DNA from: Sphingobacterium paucimobilis HER1398 | GTDB lineage: Bacteria > Bacteroidota > Bacteroidia > Sphingobacteriales > Sphingobacteriaceae | Assembly (NCBI RefSeq): GCF_000416985.1 | Contig: NZ_ATDL01000007.1 | Coordinates: 62,001-126,000, forward strand | Direction: 5' to 3' | DNA: 64,000 nucleotides | Part shown: positions 9,168 through 17,417 of the stretch, one piece after another | Position numbering within the stretch: the stretch's first letter is position 1 | How the letters are laid out: each line of letters opens with the position of its first letter | Program-made: the position numbers and the translations under genes | The notes under the pieces: model-generated | What the model was told of the DNA's origin: nothing | The model's input: only the letters and a program-made list of their open reading frames with translations | Databases searched by the model: none

Positions 9168-11961
9168 AATCCTTTTTTCCACCCATTGCATTATTGCCAA
9201 ATTGACGTAGATTATAAGTGAAGGACAGTAAGAAATAGCGGTTTAATGTATTTGAGGTCACATCCGAAATGTTATCGATATTGACACGTCTACTGACATT
9301 TTGAGCATTGTTTAGCAAATCAAAACCCTTTAGTGCCAGTTCCGCATTTCTGCGTTTAAGAAGTTTGTAGCCTATAGAAGCTTGCCATAAGGTCGTTTCT
9401 ATAGCAGAGGCGCTCCCTATTCCGCCGTTCAGCAAATATGTAAGTTGAGAAGACAGTACAAGTTTCTTGAGGAGTTCGATGGTAATATTGTTGTTGAGCC
9501 TATGCGTAAAGACCTCATATCGCGGTAACGTACCCAGGGGGTTGCGTGTGTATCTGCCATTGATATTGTAGCTTAGGGAAAAGATATATTCCTTGCTAAA
9601 GTTCGAGTTGACCCCGATACTCTGTCCAAATCCATAAGACGTACTATTGACCAGTTCGCCATTGCTTTCAGCGAGATCGTTGTCAAAAAACACTCTTGTG
9701 TTGGCATGTACATTGACTTTAAGCGGTTTTATGGGCAATCCGTAACTGTTCGTGAGTTTGAAGCTATAGGCGCCGTTGATATTGATGGGCACGGTGTATT
9801 GCCCGCCAGCACCCAGTCGGAAAGATGTATCTTTAAAAACCAGTGTCGTATCCCGGTTGGTCGTTAATATGGAATTTGTGATTTTGTTATTAACATACTC
9901 AAAGTTTACATTCGTCGTTAGTGTACGCCCCGAATTCTTGTTGACATCTTTATATTGAAGCTTTAAAGTATGCGCATATTCCTGATTAAGGTTAGGGTTG
10001 CCATTAGTAATGCGTAGTTCGTTGCTATTATTGACAAAATCCTGAAGCTGGTTGATATTCGGTGTATTGGTTTGGGTGTTATAATTGAATTCCACATTTC
10101 TGTCCTTGGAAAACTTATACACGGTGGTGAATTCAGGGAGTAAACTGTTAAAATCTGCAGTCGTCCGAAGGTTGATAGGGACAGTGCGATTATTAATGCG
10201 GATACCATTCTGATAGTTCAGCCCCATTTGTATACGTAATACATCTTTTCGGTTGTAGGAATAGGACAGTCCGCCACTGTGGTAATTGTAATCATTTCGG
10301 AACTCGTTGGAAAGGCGATCTCTTAATTTGCCCAATTGTCCCGTTTCGGCCAGAAACTGGAACGTCTCTCGATTGGAATAGTTTGCTGTGTTCCTAAAGT
10401 TATAATTAGCCTGCAGCCGACTGTATCGAGAGATCGATTCTGTAAAGGAAAGACGGCTATTTATACCGGATCCGTACCCCTCTGTCAAACTGCGGTTGTT
10501 GTTCGTGTCAATTCGACTTATAGTGGGGTCTGTATCGCCCCAACCTCCTGTGGGCGCATTTTTGTAGTAAGACGTGGTGGCGAGTGTAAGTCCCAGTGCA
10601 TCGTTATTACTTTTGTTGCCGCTCATACTCAACGATAGTGAACGTCCCTTTTTGGCAAACCGATGCATGTAAGTGAGAGATCCGCCGATATTAAAACTTT
10701 TATTGTTACTATCGCCCGAACGTATAGAATGGTTGATCGGGTCGGTGTGATAACGATCTGTTCGGTTATCCGAACTATTCTGTTTGTGTACTTCGGTGTA
10801 CCGGAAGTTTGGTGAAAAGTCAATCCGATTAGTCGAATCGATATTCCATTTTAAGCGAGCGTTAAACTTATGCTCCTTGTTCAGATCGTCGGATAGATTT
10901 TTTTGTTCACCAAATTGGTTTGCCCGTTTTTCACTCAGGTATTCAATATTTGATATCGTGTTGGTCAATGTGGAGAGCGAGCGAAAGTTGTAGTCCCCAC
11001 TGACTTCCATTTTTTTATGCAAGTAGGTATTGGTAAAGTTAACGGCACCAGCGTAGGTCGTGGAAAGACCTCTTTCTGTATTGTTGTTGGCTCGTCGGTT
11101 ACCACCGCGACCTTGTTCCGCAAAGTTGGTTTCATTAATATTGTTGGCCATCAGGTTGACGGCGTATTTCTTGTCTCCGTCAAATGTGTTCAAAGATGCG
11201 TTGATACCAAATTTATTACGATCCCCCTTTCCTCCGTTCAATTTTCCGAAATGCCCATGTCGCTTGTCCGGTTTAGTGACAATGTTGATTATCTTATTGC
11301 GTTTGCCATCATCAAAGCCTGAGAATCGAGCTTGTTCTGACTTCTCGTCAATCAGTTGGATTTTGGCAATGATTTCTGCAGGAAGATTCTTTAAGGCAAT
11401 CCGGGGATCCGAACTGAAAAACTCCTTCCCATCTACTATGATACGTGTCACTTTTTCTCCATGCGCCTCTACATTACCTTCTTCATCAATCATCACACCA
11501 GGGATTTGAGCCACCAGTTCATCCGCCTCGGCATATTCTCGAGTAGAAAAGTTCTTGGCGTCAAACTCCATTGTATCTCCTTTTAAAACAATAGCAGGGG
11601 CGGCAATGATTTCGACCTCTTCAATCGCAATTTCTGAAGGCTCAAGTCTAAAAAAGAGGTAGACAGGTTTACCTTCAATAGAAATCGATCTGGATTCCGT
11701 CTTAAAGCCGATGATGTTGGTGCTGATCGTGTAATCTCCTTTTTTGAGATTCTGTTGCGAAAACACACCTTTTGCATTGGAAGATATACTGATAGTGGAG
11801 GAATCCTTTTGGTTTATTGCCCGTACCGTCACACCTGACAAAGGCTTGGATGTGGTCTTGTCCACGATATTGCCCGACAATACATGCTGAGCCCTTACGG
11901 CAAAAGCGTTGAGTATAAGACAGAGCAAAGCTGTCAAAAGAGTGAAGGTATTAGATTTCAA
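9139..11961 (-). CDS. outer-membrane beta-barrel protein (TonB-receptor-like) with carboxypeptidase-regulatory domain
   Basis: 940 residues. A signal peptide (to about residue 24, VRAQ) is followed by a CarboxypepD_reg-like domain (LSGNIVDKTTSKPLSGVTV, ~27-110), a plug-like segment (~120-225, with RIIVDGKEFFSSDP) and a long barrel ending in LSFTYNLRQFG plus a short basic tail. This is the Bacteroidota outer-membrane beta-barrel group usually lacking a SusD partner, and none is nearby. The transported ligand is unknown. Divergent from the TetR gene, which may regulate it. The last 29 bp overlap pncA on the other strand. Confidence 0.88.
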   Translation of the reverse strand: MKSNTFTLLTALLCLILNAFAVRAQHVLSGNIVDKTTSKPLSGVTVRAINQKDSSTISISSNAKGVFSQQNLKKGDYTISTNIIGFKTESRSISIEGKPVYLFFRLEPSEIAIEEVEIIAAPAIVLKGDTMEFDAKNFSTREYAEADELVAQIPGVMIDEEGNVEAHGEKVTRIIVDGKEFFSSDPRIALKNLPAEIIAKIQLIDEKSEQARFSGFDDGKRNKIINIVTKPDKRHGHFGKLNGGKGDRNKFGINASLNTFDGDKKYAVNLMANNINETNFAEQGRGGNRRANNNTERGLSTTYAGAVNFTNTYLHKKMEVSGDYNFRSLSTLTNTISNIEYLSEKRANQFGEQKNLSDDLNKEHKFNARLKWNIDSTNRIDFSPNFRYTEVHKQNSSDNRTDRYHTDPINHSIRSGDSNNKSFNIGGSLTYMHRFAKKGRSLSLSMSGNKSNNDALGLTLATTSYYKNAPTGGWGDTDPTISRIDTNNNRSLTEGYGSGINSRLSFTESISRYSRLQANYNFRNTANYSNRETFQFLAETGQLGKLRDRLSNEFRNDYNYHSGGLSYSYNRKDVLRIQMGLNYQNGIRINNRTVPINLRTTADFNSLLPEFTTVYKFSKDRNVEFNYNTQTNTPNINQLQDFVNNSNELRITNGNPNLNQEYAHTLKLQYKDVNKNSGRTLTTNVNFEYVNNKITNSILTTNRDTTLVFKDTSFRLGAGGQYTVPININGAYSFKLTNSYGLPIKPLKVNVHANTRVFFDNDLAESNGELVNSTSYGFGQSIGVNSNFSKEYIFSLSYNINGRYTRNPLGTLPRYEVFTHRLNNNITIELLKKLVLSSQLTYLLNGGIGSASAIETTLWQASIGYKLLKRRNAELALKGFDLLNNAQNVSRRVNIDNISDVTSNTLNRYFLLSFTYNLRQFGNNAMGGKKDSRKKAPLLE

Positions 11962-11987
11962 AAGGTTTAGTGTTTAATACTTTATCT

Positions 11988-11995
11988 CAAAAATA
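11988..11995 (-). promoter_or_regulatory. candidate -7 element for the outer-membrane barrel gene
   Basis: Minus strand reads TATTTTTG, matching TAnnTTTG, about 27 nt ahead of the ATG. Confidence 0.35.
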
Positions 11996-12128
11996 GCTAA
12001 TTTTTGGGATAAAAAGCATAGCTGGATATTAAATATATATTAATTGTTGTTCTTGTAATAGATTCAATTAAATAAAGTCTCCATATTTGTATCTTTTGAT
12101 AGGAAAACGCAGATTTCAGATGACGTCT

Positions 12129-12144
12129 CGAAAATGACATTTCG
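12129..12144. promoter_or_regulatory. imperfect dyad in the divergent region, possible TetR operator
   Basis: CGAAAATGACATTTCG lies between the divergent barrel gene and the tetR gene. The outer 5 bp are a perfect dyad and the centre is imperfect. Its placement suits an autoregulatory operator, but there is no second copy to support this. Confidence 0.25.
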
Positions 12145-12181
12145 GTTAAACCCTACTATCGTATTCTGGGTCTAAAATCAA

Positions 12182-12189
12182 TATCTTTG
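12182..12189 (+). promoter_or_regulatory. candidate -7 element for the TetR gene
   Basis: TATCTTTG matches TAnnTTTG and ends 19 nt before the ATG. Confidence 0.4.
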
Positions 12190-12208
12190 TACCGTTCTAA
12201 ACTGTAAT

Positions 12209-12751
12209 ATGAAGGAGACCACATTAAGTAGAAAGGAAAAAATACTGCAGACAGCCTTGTCTCTGTTTGCTGAAAATGGGTATGCGGCTACTTCTACCAA
12301 GGAAATCGCTGCGTTGGCAGGGGTGTCAGAAGCTTTGATTTTCAAGCATTTTGGGAATAAGGATGCGTTATTGGCACACTTGATAAAATCGGGGTATAGA
12401 AGAGTATTGCAACACCATAGAGGGATGATGACCTACAAAAATGCAAAGGACTTTTTAAGAACGATGATATTTCTCCCGAGCAAATTGGTCTCGGACGAGC
12501 CTTTGTTTTGGAAATTACAGGAAAGATTGTCCCACACACCATTCTCCAGACAGCAGCACGAGCAGTTCATGAAGCCCGTACATCCCATCATACAGCGTGC
12601 CTTTGAGGAGCTGGGATATAAAGAACCCGAGCTAGAAACACAGTTTATGCTGCTTATTATCGATATGCTTTGGAAAAAGGAAGCCTGTGGTGATATCACA
12701 AACGCCATGGATCTGGCAATCATGCTGGAGGATAAGTATAATTTGATTTAA
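12209..12751 (+). CDS. TetR/AcrR family transcriptional regulator
   Basis: 180 residues. The N-terminal helix-turn-helix is clear (KILQTALSLFAENGYAATS, then TKEIAALAGVSEALIFKHF to about residue 55). The C-terminal two-thirds is the helical ligand-binding and dimerisation domain, too diverged to name an effector. The ATG sits about 20 nt after a -7 element. Divergent from the outer-membrane barrel gene and 97 bp upstream of the GH3 gene, so it could control either. Confidence 0.92.
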   Translation: MKETTLSRKEKILQTALSLFAENGYAATSTKEIAALAGVSEALIFKHFGNKDALLAHLIKSGYRRVLQHHRGMMTYKNAKDFLRTMIFLPSKLVSDEPLFWKLQERLSHTPFSRQQHEQFMKPVHPIIQRAFEELGYKEPELETQFMLLIIDMLWKKEACGDITNAMDLAIMLEDKYNLI

Positions 12752-12848
12752 TGCGTTTTTATGCATTATTGTGTAAAAGTTTTGCATATTATGCTTTACT
12801 TCTGCATATAAAGTGTTATTTTAGAGCCTTAATTATAAAACAAATAAT

Positions 12849-14552
12849 ATGCTAAAGTCAATTATAACCAGTGCATTTTTGTGCGGTTTGACAATGGCGG
12901 GATTCGCACAGAAGAAACCAGCCTTTGTCCCTTTTATCAATCAGCAACACCAATGGGTGGACTCGGTTTTTAATAGTCTAACCCCCAAAGAGCGTATTGG
13001 ACAATTGTTTTTGGTACGTGCACATACCAATTTGGGACAAAAATATATCGATTCTGTAGCGACCGTGATCCAAAAAGAGCAACTTGGTGGATTGGTCGTT
13101 TTTCAGGGGGGTCCCGTACGGCATGTTGACATGTACAATCAATACCAAAAACTCACGAAAGTACCATTATTAATCACATTCGATGGGGAGTGGGGCTTAG
13201 GGATGCGTCTACCAGACTCAACACAGTCTTTCCCTTATCAGATGACATTGGGCGCTATTCAGGACAATAGCCTGATCTATGACATGGGGCGCGAAATCGC
13301 CAAAGATTTTCTACGCATGGGCATGCATTTTAATTTTGCTCCTGTGGTAGATGTGAACAACAATTCTAAAAATCCAGTGATTGGATTCCGTTCTTTTGGA
13401 GAGAACAAAGTGAATGTTACTAACAAAGCCAAAGCCTATATGGATGGAATGGTTGATGGTGGTATTATTGCTTCATTAAAACATTTTCCAGGACATGGCG
13501 ATACGGATGTGGATTCGCATCATGATTTGCCACAGCTTAATTTCTCTAAAAAACGGTTGGAAGAACTAGAGATGTATCCTTTCAAAGAATTGATCAAACA
13601 AGGCGCACCTGCGGTAATGGTAGCCCATATGAACATTCCGGCCTTGGATAATACGCCTAATATGCCTTCTTCTATTTCCCGTAAGGTCGTTACAGATTTG
13701 CTTCGTAACGAGTTAGGGTTTAAGGGGCTTGCTGTGACTGATGCGATGGATATGAAAGGTGTTAAGAAGTATTTCCCCAATGGAGAAGCCGATGTAATGG
13801 CAATCGAAGCTGGACACGATTTATTGGAAGTGTCTGAGAATAGTGGCCGTGCTATTGATCTTGTAGAAAAGGCCATCAAAAGTGGAAGAATTAAACAAGC
13901 TGAGCTTGATGCACGTGTCAAACGTGTCTTAGCTGCAAAATACTGGTTGGGATTGAACAATTACCGTCCCACCAATCGTAACGGACTGATCAATGATCTG
14001 AACAGACCAGCGACAAAGTCTTTGATTCAACGAATGGCAGATGCGTCAGTGACCGTTTTGAAATCAAACAAACGTATCCAATCATTTGATCCTAAGCAAG
14101 AAACTGCTGTGGTCAGTATCGGTATAGATCAAGGTCAGGATTTTGAAAAAGGATTGAGTTTACAGCTGACACAGGGAACAAACTTTTACATTAAAGGCAA
14201 CGAGACACAAGAAGAGTTGGATAGTTTAGTGAAAGTTATCAGAGATCATAAGCAGATTGTATTGGCCATACACGACAATCGCTCCCGTCCGCGTAGTGAA
14301 TTGGATATAAAAGAACCAGTCAAGAAATTCATAGATAAAATGGCAGGGAGACGTACCATAACCGTCATGTTTACCAATCCATATGCCATCAATTCCGTTG
14401 ACGTAGCACGTAGTGCATCGATCATTCTAGCTTACCAAAATGATGATTTTATGCAACGTGCGGCATTGAAAGTATTGTTGAAGCAGATCAAAGCAACAGG
14501 AAAATTGCCCGTTACAGTTAGCAAAGAATTCGCTTACGGAAAAGGTGTTTAG
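12849..14552 (+). CDS. glycoside hydrolase family 3, NagZ-type beta-N-acetylhexosaminidase
   Basis: 567 residues with a signal peptide (to ~residue 20, GFAQ), so periplasmic or surface. The NagZ-type catalytic loop KHFPGHGDTDVDSHHDLP (211-228) carries the histidine acid/base, and the nucleophile is Asp298 in AVTDAMDMKGV. Such enzymes remove N-acetylglucosamine from peptidoglycan fragments or chitooligosaccharides. Many Bacteroidota relatives are ~1000 residues because they carry a C-terminal beta-lactamase-like domain. This one stops after a short C-terminal alpha/beta domain, and a terminator follows the stop, so it is not a frameshifted fusion within view. Function is likely cell-wall turnover. 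Confidence 0.92.
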   Translation: MLKSIITSAFLCGLTMAGFAQKKPAFVPFINQQHQWVDSVFNSLTPKERIGQLFLVRAHTNLGQKYIDSVATVIQKEQLGGLVVFQGGPVRHVDMYNQYQKLTKVPLLITFDGEWGLGMRLPDSTQSFPYQMTLGAIQDNSLIYDMGREIAKDFLRMGMHFNFAPVVDVNNNSKNPVIGFRSFGENKVNVTNKAKAYMDGMVDGGIIASLKHFPGHGDTDVDSHHDLPQLNFSKKRLEELEMYPFKELIKQGAPAVMVAHMNIPALDNTPNMPSSISRKVVTDLLRNELGFKGLAVTDAMDMKGVKKYFPNGEADVMAIEAGHDLLEVSENSGRAIDLVEKAIKSGRIKQAELDARVKRVLAAKYWLGLNNYRPTNRNGLINDLNRPATKSLIQRMADASVTVLKSNKRIQSFDPKQETAVVSIGIDQGQDFEKGLSLQLTQGTNFYIKGNETQEELDSLVKVIRDHKQIVLAIHDNRSRPRSELDIKEPVKKFIDKMAGRRTITVMFTNPYAINSVDVARSASIILAYQNDDFMQRAALKVLLKQIKATGKLPVTVSKEFAYGKGV

Positions 14553-14575
14553 ATCGTAAAAACGATAGTTTATTG

Positions 14576-14615
14576 AAACCGTAAAATTGTTAAAAGAATA
14601 ACAGTTTTACGGTTT
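14576..14615 (+). terminator. terminator after the GH3 gene
   Basis: A 16-bp stem with one G-U pair (arms 14576-14591 and 14600-14615) has an 8-nt loop and is followed by a pyrimidine-rich run. It begins 23 bp after the stop codon. Confidence 0.8.
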
Positions 14616-14642
14616 TCTTCTTTTACCCCCTAACCTAATCCA

Positions 14643-14702
14643 ACTTCTTAACACCATCACTGCATAATTTCCATAACTCGATAACTTGTTAACACAATCA
14701 CT
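14643..14702. repeat. 19-bp direct repeat in the GH3-sdaA intergenic region
   Basis: Two copies (14643-14661 and 14684-14702) of ACTT-TTAACAC-ATCACT differ at two positions and lie 41 bp apart. A looser third half-copy (CTCGTTAACATGATAACTT) follows. The tract resembles the AT-rich flank of the four-helix-bundle cassette near 43.69 kb, sharing AACTTCTTAAC. The rest of the 314-bp gap holds the GH3 terminator and a candidate sdaA promoter. Confidence 0.55.
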
Positions 14703-14823
14703 CGTTAACATGATAACTTACCTCCCTACCGAAAGAATTCCCAAAGATCGGCTCCAAAGGCATCCGAATGTAAACATTTTCTTCTTTTGTGAGCGCTTCT
14801 TTTTATTTCATTCATATTAATGA

Positions 14824-14831
14824 TAACTTTG
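14824..14831 (+). promoter_or_regulatory. candidate -7 element for the serine ammonia-lyase gene
   Basis: TAACTTTG matches TAnnTTTG, 35 nt before the ATG. Confidence 0.4.
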
Positions 14832-14866
14832 AACCTGATTTATAAAATAGACTTAAGTTATCGGTA

Positions 14867-16294
14867 ATGGCACAAGAGCAAATTTCTGTATTTGATATGT
14901 TTAAAATAGGTATCGGCCCTTCGAGTTCGCATACCTTGGGCCCCTGGAGGGCGGCGCAGCGTTTTGTACAGAAACTTGTAGATACCGCTGTTTTTGAAAG
15001 CGTGCAACAGGTCAATATCCTTCTGTATGGCTCTCTAGCCAAGACAGGGGTGGGGCATGGTACAGATATTGCCGTTTTGTTGGGCCTCAGTGGGGATGAT
15101 CCTGTGACTTTTGATGTATCACAGGTGATGCCTAAAGTAGAGCATATAAAAACTGCTGGAAAGCTAGTTTTGGGTGGCAGCCATCAAATAGATTTTAGTT
15201 ACGAAGAGCAGCTTCTTTTCCTATTTGACCAGAGCTTGCCATTTCACCCCAATGCGGTGACCTTCCAAGCCTTTTTGGCGGATAGTAAGGCTATTTCTGA
15301 AACCTATTATTCTATAGGTGGAGGCTTTGTCGTGCAAGAAAATGATTCCGAAACCGTGCTTTCCGAAGTTGATCTCGCTTTTCCGGTTGATACTGCGCAA
15401 CAATTGATGAGTGCCTGTATGCGCACAGGATTGAAGATTTCGGAGATCGTATTGGAAAATGAGTGTGCTTGGCGTCCGGAGTCGGAAACCAAAGACGGTA
15501 TTTTACGTATTTTCCAGACTATAAAAGAATGTATTTATAAGGGCTGTCATACCGATGGCGTCTTGCCAGGAGGATTGCATGTCGAACGTCGTGCCGCTAA
15601 GATGAACAAGCGCATGCTCAAAGGACGTGAATATAAAGATTATGACACATGGATTGACGCTATTCGTCAAGGTGGACGTGACTTTGGTTATATCCTAGAC
15701 TGTGTGAGTTGTTTTGCACTCGCGGTCAACGAGGAGAATGCGTCTTTCGGACGTGTTGTTACTGCGCCGACCAATGGGGCAGCAGGGGTTATACCGGCTG
15801 TACTCCAGTATTACATCACTTTTCACGATGCCTATGAGGACGATAAGGTGATACAGTTCGTAGCGGCAGCGTCAGAGATAGGATCTATTTTTAAGAAAAA
15901 TGCGACTATTTCAGCAGCTATGGGAGGCTGCCAGGCCGAGATCGGCGTATCTTCAGCTATGGCCGCAGGCGCGCTGACGGAGTGTTTGGGAGGATCCCAG
16001 CGACAAGCATTGATGGCTGCAGAAATCGCTATGGAGCATCATTTGGGACTTACCTGCGATCCGATCGGCGGATTGGTACAGATACCATGCATCGAACGTA
16101 ATACCATGGGGGCGATTAAAGCTATTACAGCAGCTCAATTGGCGTTACAATCCAACCCCGATAAAGCAAAAGTTAGTCTAGATGCGGTAGTGTCTGCAAT
16201 GTGGGAGACTGCTCAGGATATGAATGTCAAATACAAAGAAACAGCCGATGGCGGTCTAGCGGTAAAAGTACCGTTGAGCTTACCGGAGTGTTAA
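14867..16294 (+). CDS. sdaA: L-serine ammonia-lyase (single-chain, iron-sulfur)
   Basis: 475 residues. Deaminates L-serine to pyruvate and ammonia in the cytosol using a [4Fe-4S] cluster. N-terminal [10 protein letters not shown] (residues 18-27) marks the beta domain. The catalytic alpha domain has Cys355 (GGCQAEIG), Cys397 (LTCDPIGG) and Cys408 (QIPCIERN); the 42 and 11 residue spacings match the cluster ligands of known bacterial enzymes. [12 protein letters not shown] is also present. Monocistronic, ended by a strong terminator. Identification secure. Confidence 0.97.
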   Translation: MAQEQISVFDMFKIGIGPSSSHTLGPWRAAQRFVQKLVDTAVFESVQQVNILLYGSLAKTGVGHGTDIAVLLGLSGDDPVTFDVSQVMPKVEHIKTAGKLVLGGSHQIDFSYEEQLLFLFDQSLPFHPNAVTFQAFLADSKAISETYYSIGGGFVVQENDSETVLSEVDLAFPVDTAQQLMSACMRTGLKISEIVLENECAWRPESETKDGILRIFQTIKECIYKGCHTDGVLPGGLHVERRAAKMNKRMLKGREYKDYDTWIDAIRQGGRDFGYILDCVSCFALAVNEENASFGRVVTAPTNGAAGVIPAVLQYYITFHDAYEDDKVIQFVAAASEIGSIFKKNATISAAMGGCQAEIGVSSAMAAGALTECLGGSQRQALMAAEIAMEHHLGLTCDPIGGLVQIPCIERNTMGAIKAITAAQLALQSNPDKAKVSLDAVVSAMWETAQDMNVKYKETADGGLAVKVPLSLPEC

Positions 16295-16306
16295 TATAAG
16301 AGGTTC

Positions 16307-16339
16307 AAAAGCCTTAGCCTAACAAGCTAAGGCTTTTTT
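16307..16339 (+). terminator. terminator after sdaA
   Basis: Stem AAAAGCCTTAGC / GCTAAGGCTTTT with a 7-nt loop and a T6 tail, 13 bp after the stop codon. Confidence 0.92.
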
Positions 16340-16354
16340 CTTTACTTTTGCAAC

Positions 16355-16556
16355 TATGAAATACTCATGTTTAGCGAAACACAAACACCCATGAGTATTC
16401 CGTATGGCCATTAAAGAAAAAATTAAATACATATGAAATATCTATGTAGCAGAACTGCACAAACACTACTGATGTAATTTGGATATTCCATATGACAGAT
16501 AAAAGACAAACCGAGCTTGCGAGCTCATCGAAGATAATTAAATACATATGAAATAT
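16355..16556 (+). repeat. two tandem hairpin/leader modules ahead of the WalJ-like gene
   Basis: Two related modules each begin at an ATGAAATA start, contain CACAAACAC and end in TATTCC(G/A)TATG. Module 1 (16355-16407) has a 9-bp inverted repeat ATACTCATG / CATGAGTAT. Module 2 (16430-16494) is bounded by CATATG(A/G)AATATC inverted arms. An exact 21-bp direct repeat covers 16421-16441 and 16536-16556; the second copy contains the true start codon. Each module opens a tiny reading frame, MKYSCLAKHKHP and MKYLCSRTAQTLLM, echoing the MKYAAIAS start of the gene. Confidence 0.75.
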
Positions 16557-17369
16557 GCCGCAATAGCTTCAGGGTCGAACGGGAACTGCTACTATGTAGC
16601 CAAGGGAGAGGATGTTGTATTGGTTGATATAGGAATCAATACCAAGCATGTGGAACTGCGTATGGCCAAGTTGGGCTTATCTCCTGCTGGGATCAAAGCT
16701 ATTTTCATTACCCACGAACATGGTGACCATATCCGGGGACTCTCGGTATTCTGTAAGCGGTATCAAATACCAGTCTATCTGACAGAAGGAACATACAAAG
16801 GGACCAAGCTCAGGTTGCCAGAGCATTTAGTGCATATCATCAATGCCGATGCGCGAACCGCCGTCGGAGATCTGACAGTAATCGGTATTCCCAAGTATCA
16901 CGATGCCAAAGAGCCTTGTAGCTTTGTGATTACCGATGGTATGACCAATGTGTCCATTTTAACTGACTTAGGGCGAGGTTGTGACAATGTGAAGCATGTC
17001 ATACAGCACTCGGATGTATTGTTGTTGGAGTCCAACTATGACGAGGAGATGTTGCGTACAGGGCGTTATTCTTATTACCTCAAAAATAGGATCAGCTCCG
17101 GTTGGGGCCATATATCCAATAGAGAAGCACTGGAGTTACTGTTAGAGAACAGAAGCCCACGACTCCGGCACCTTATCCTGGGGCATCTGTCCGGCGAGAA
17201 TAATACCGTGGATATCGTTGAACAGACCTTTGCACCACATTGTGAAGAAATTGAACTATCCATTGCGTTACGGACAGAAGAAACACCGCTGTACGAATAC
17301 GTGCCGGCCATGCAGACTATATCCAGGTTTGTGTATGTAGAACAGCAGATAACGTTGACACAGTTTTAA
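16548..17369 (+). CDS. MBL-fold metallo-hydrolase (YycJ/WalJ-like)
   Basis: 273 residues. The metallo-beta-lactamase signature THEHGDH is at residues 55-61, followed by further metal-ligand regions (KYHDAKEPCSF, LLLESNYD, LGHLSGENN). SGSNGNCYYV at the N-terminus is characteristic of the WalJ/YycJ group, cytosolic enzymes linked to nuclease-type DNA repair activity. The start lies inside the second copy of a 21-bp repeat; two upstream modules carry similar ATGAAATA starts that soon hit stop codons, so this ATG is the only one giving the full protein. Confidence 0.9.
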   Translation: MKYAAIASGSNGNCYYVAKGEDVVLVDIGINTKHVELRMAKLGLSPAGIKAIFITHEHGDHIRGLSVFCKRYQIPVYLTEGTYKGTKLRLPEHLVHIINADARTAVGDLTVIGIPKYHDAKEPCSFVITDGMTNVSILTDLGRGCDNVKHVIQHSDVLLLESNYDEEMLRTGRYSYYLKNRISSGWGHISNREALELLLENRSPRLRHLILGHLSGENNTVDIVEQTFAPHCEEIELSIALRTEETPLYEYVPAMQTISRFVYVEQQITLTQF

Positions 17370-17388
17370 AAAAGTCCCCAATAAGTTT

Positions 17389-17396
17389 TAACTTTG
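17389..17396 (+). promoter_or_regulatory. candidate -7 element that decides the ClC start
   Basis: TAACTTTG matches TAnnTTTG. It contains the TTG at 17394 that could otherwise be read as a start, so the ATG at 17418, 21 nt downstream, is preferred. Confidence 0.4.
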
Positions 17397-17417
17397 CACG
17401 GTCATTTTCAACGCAAT

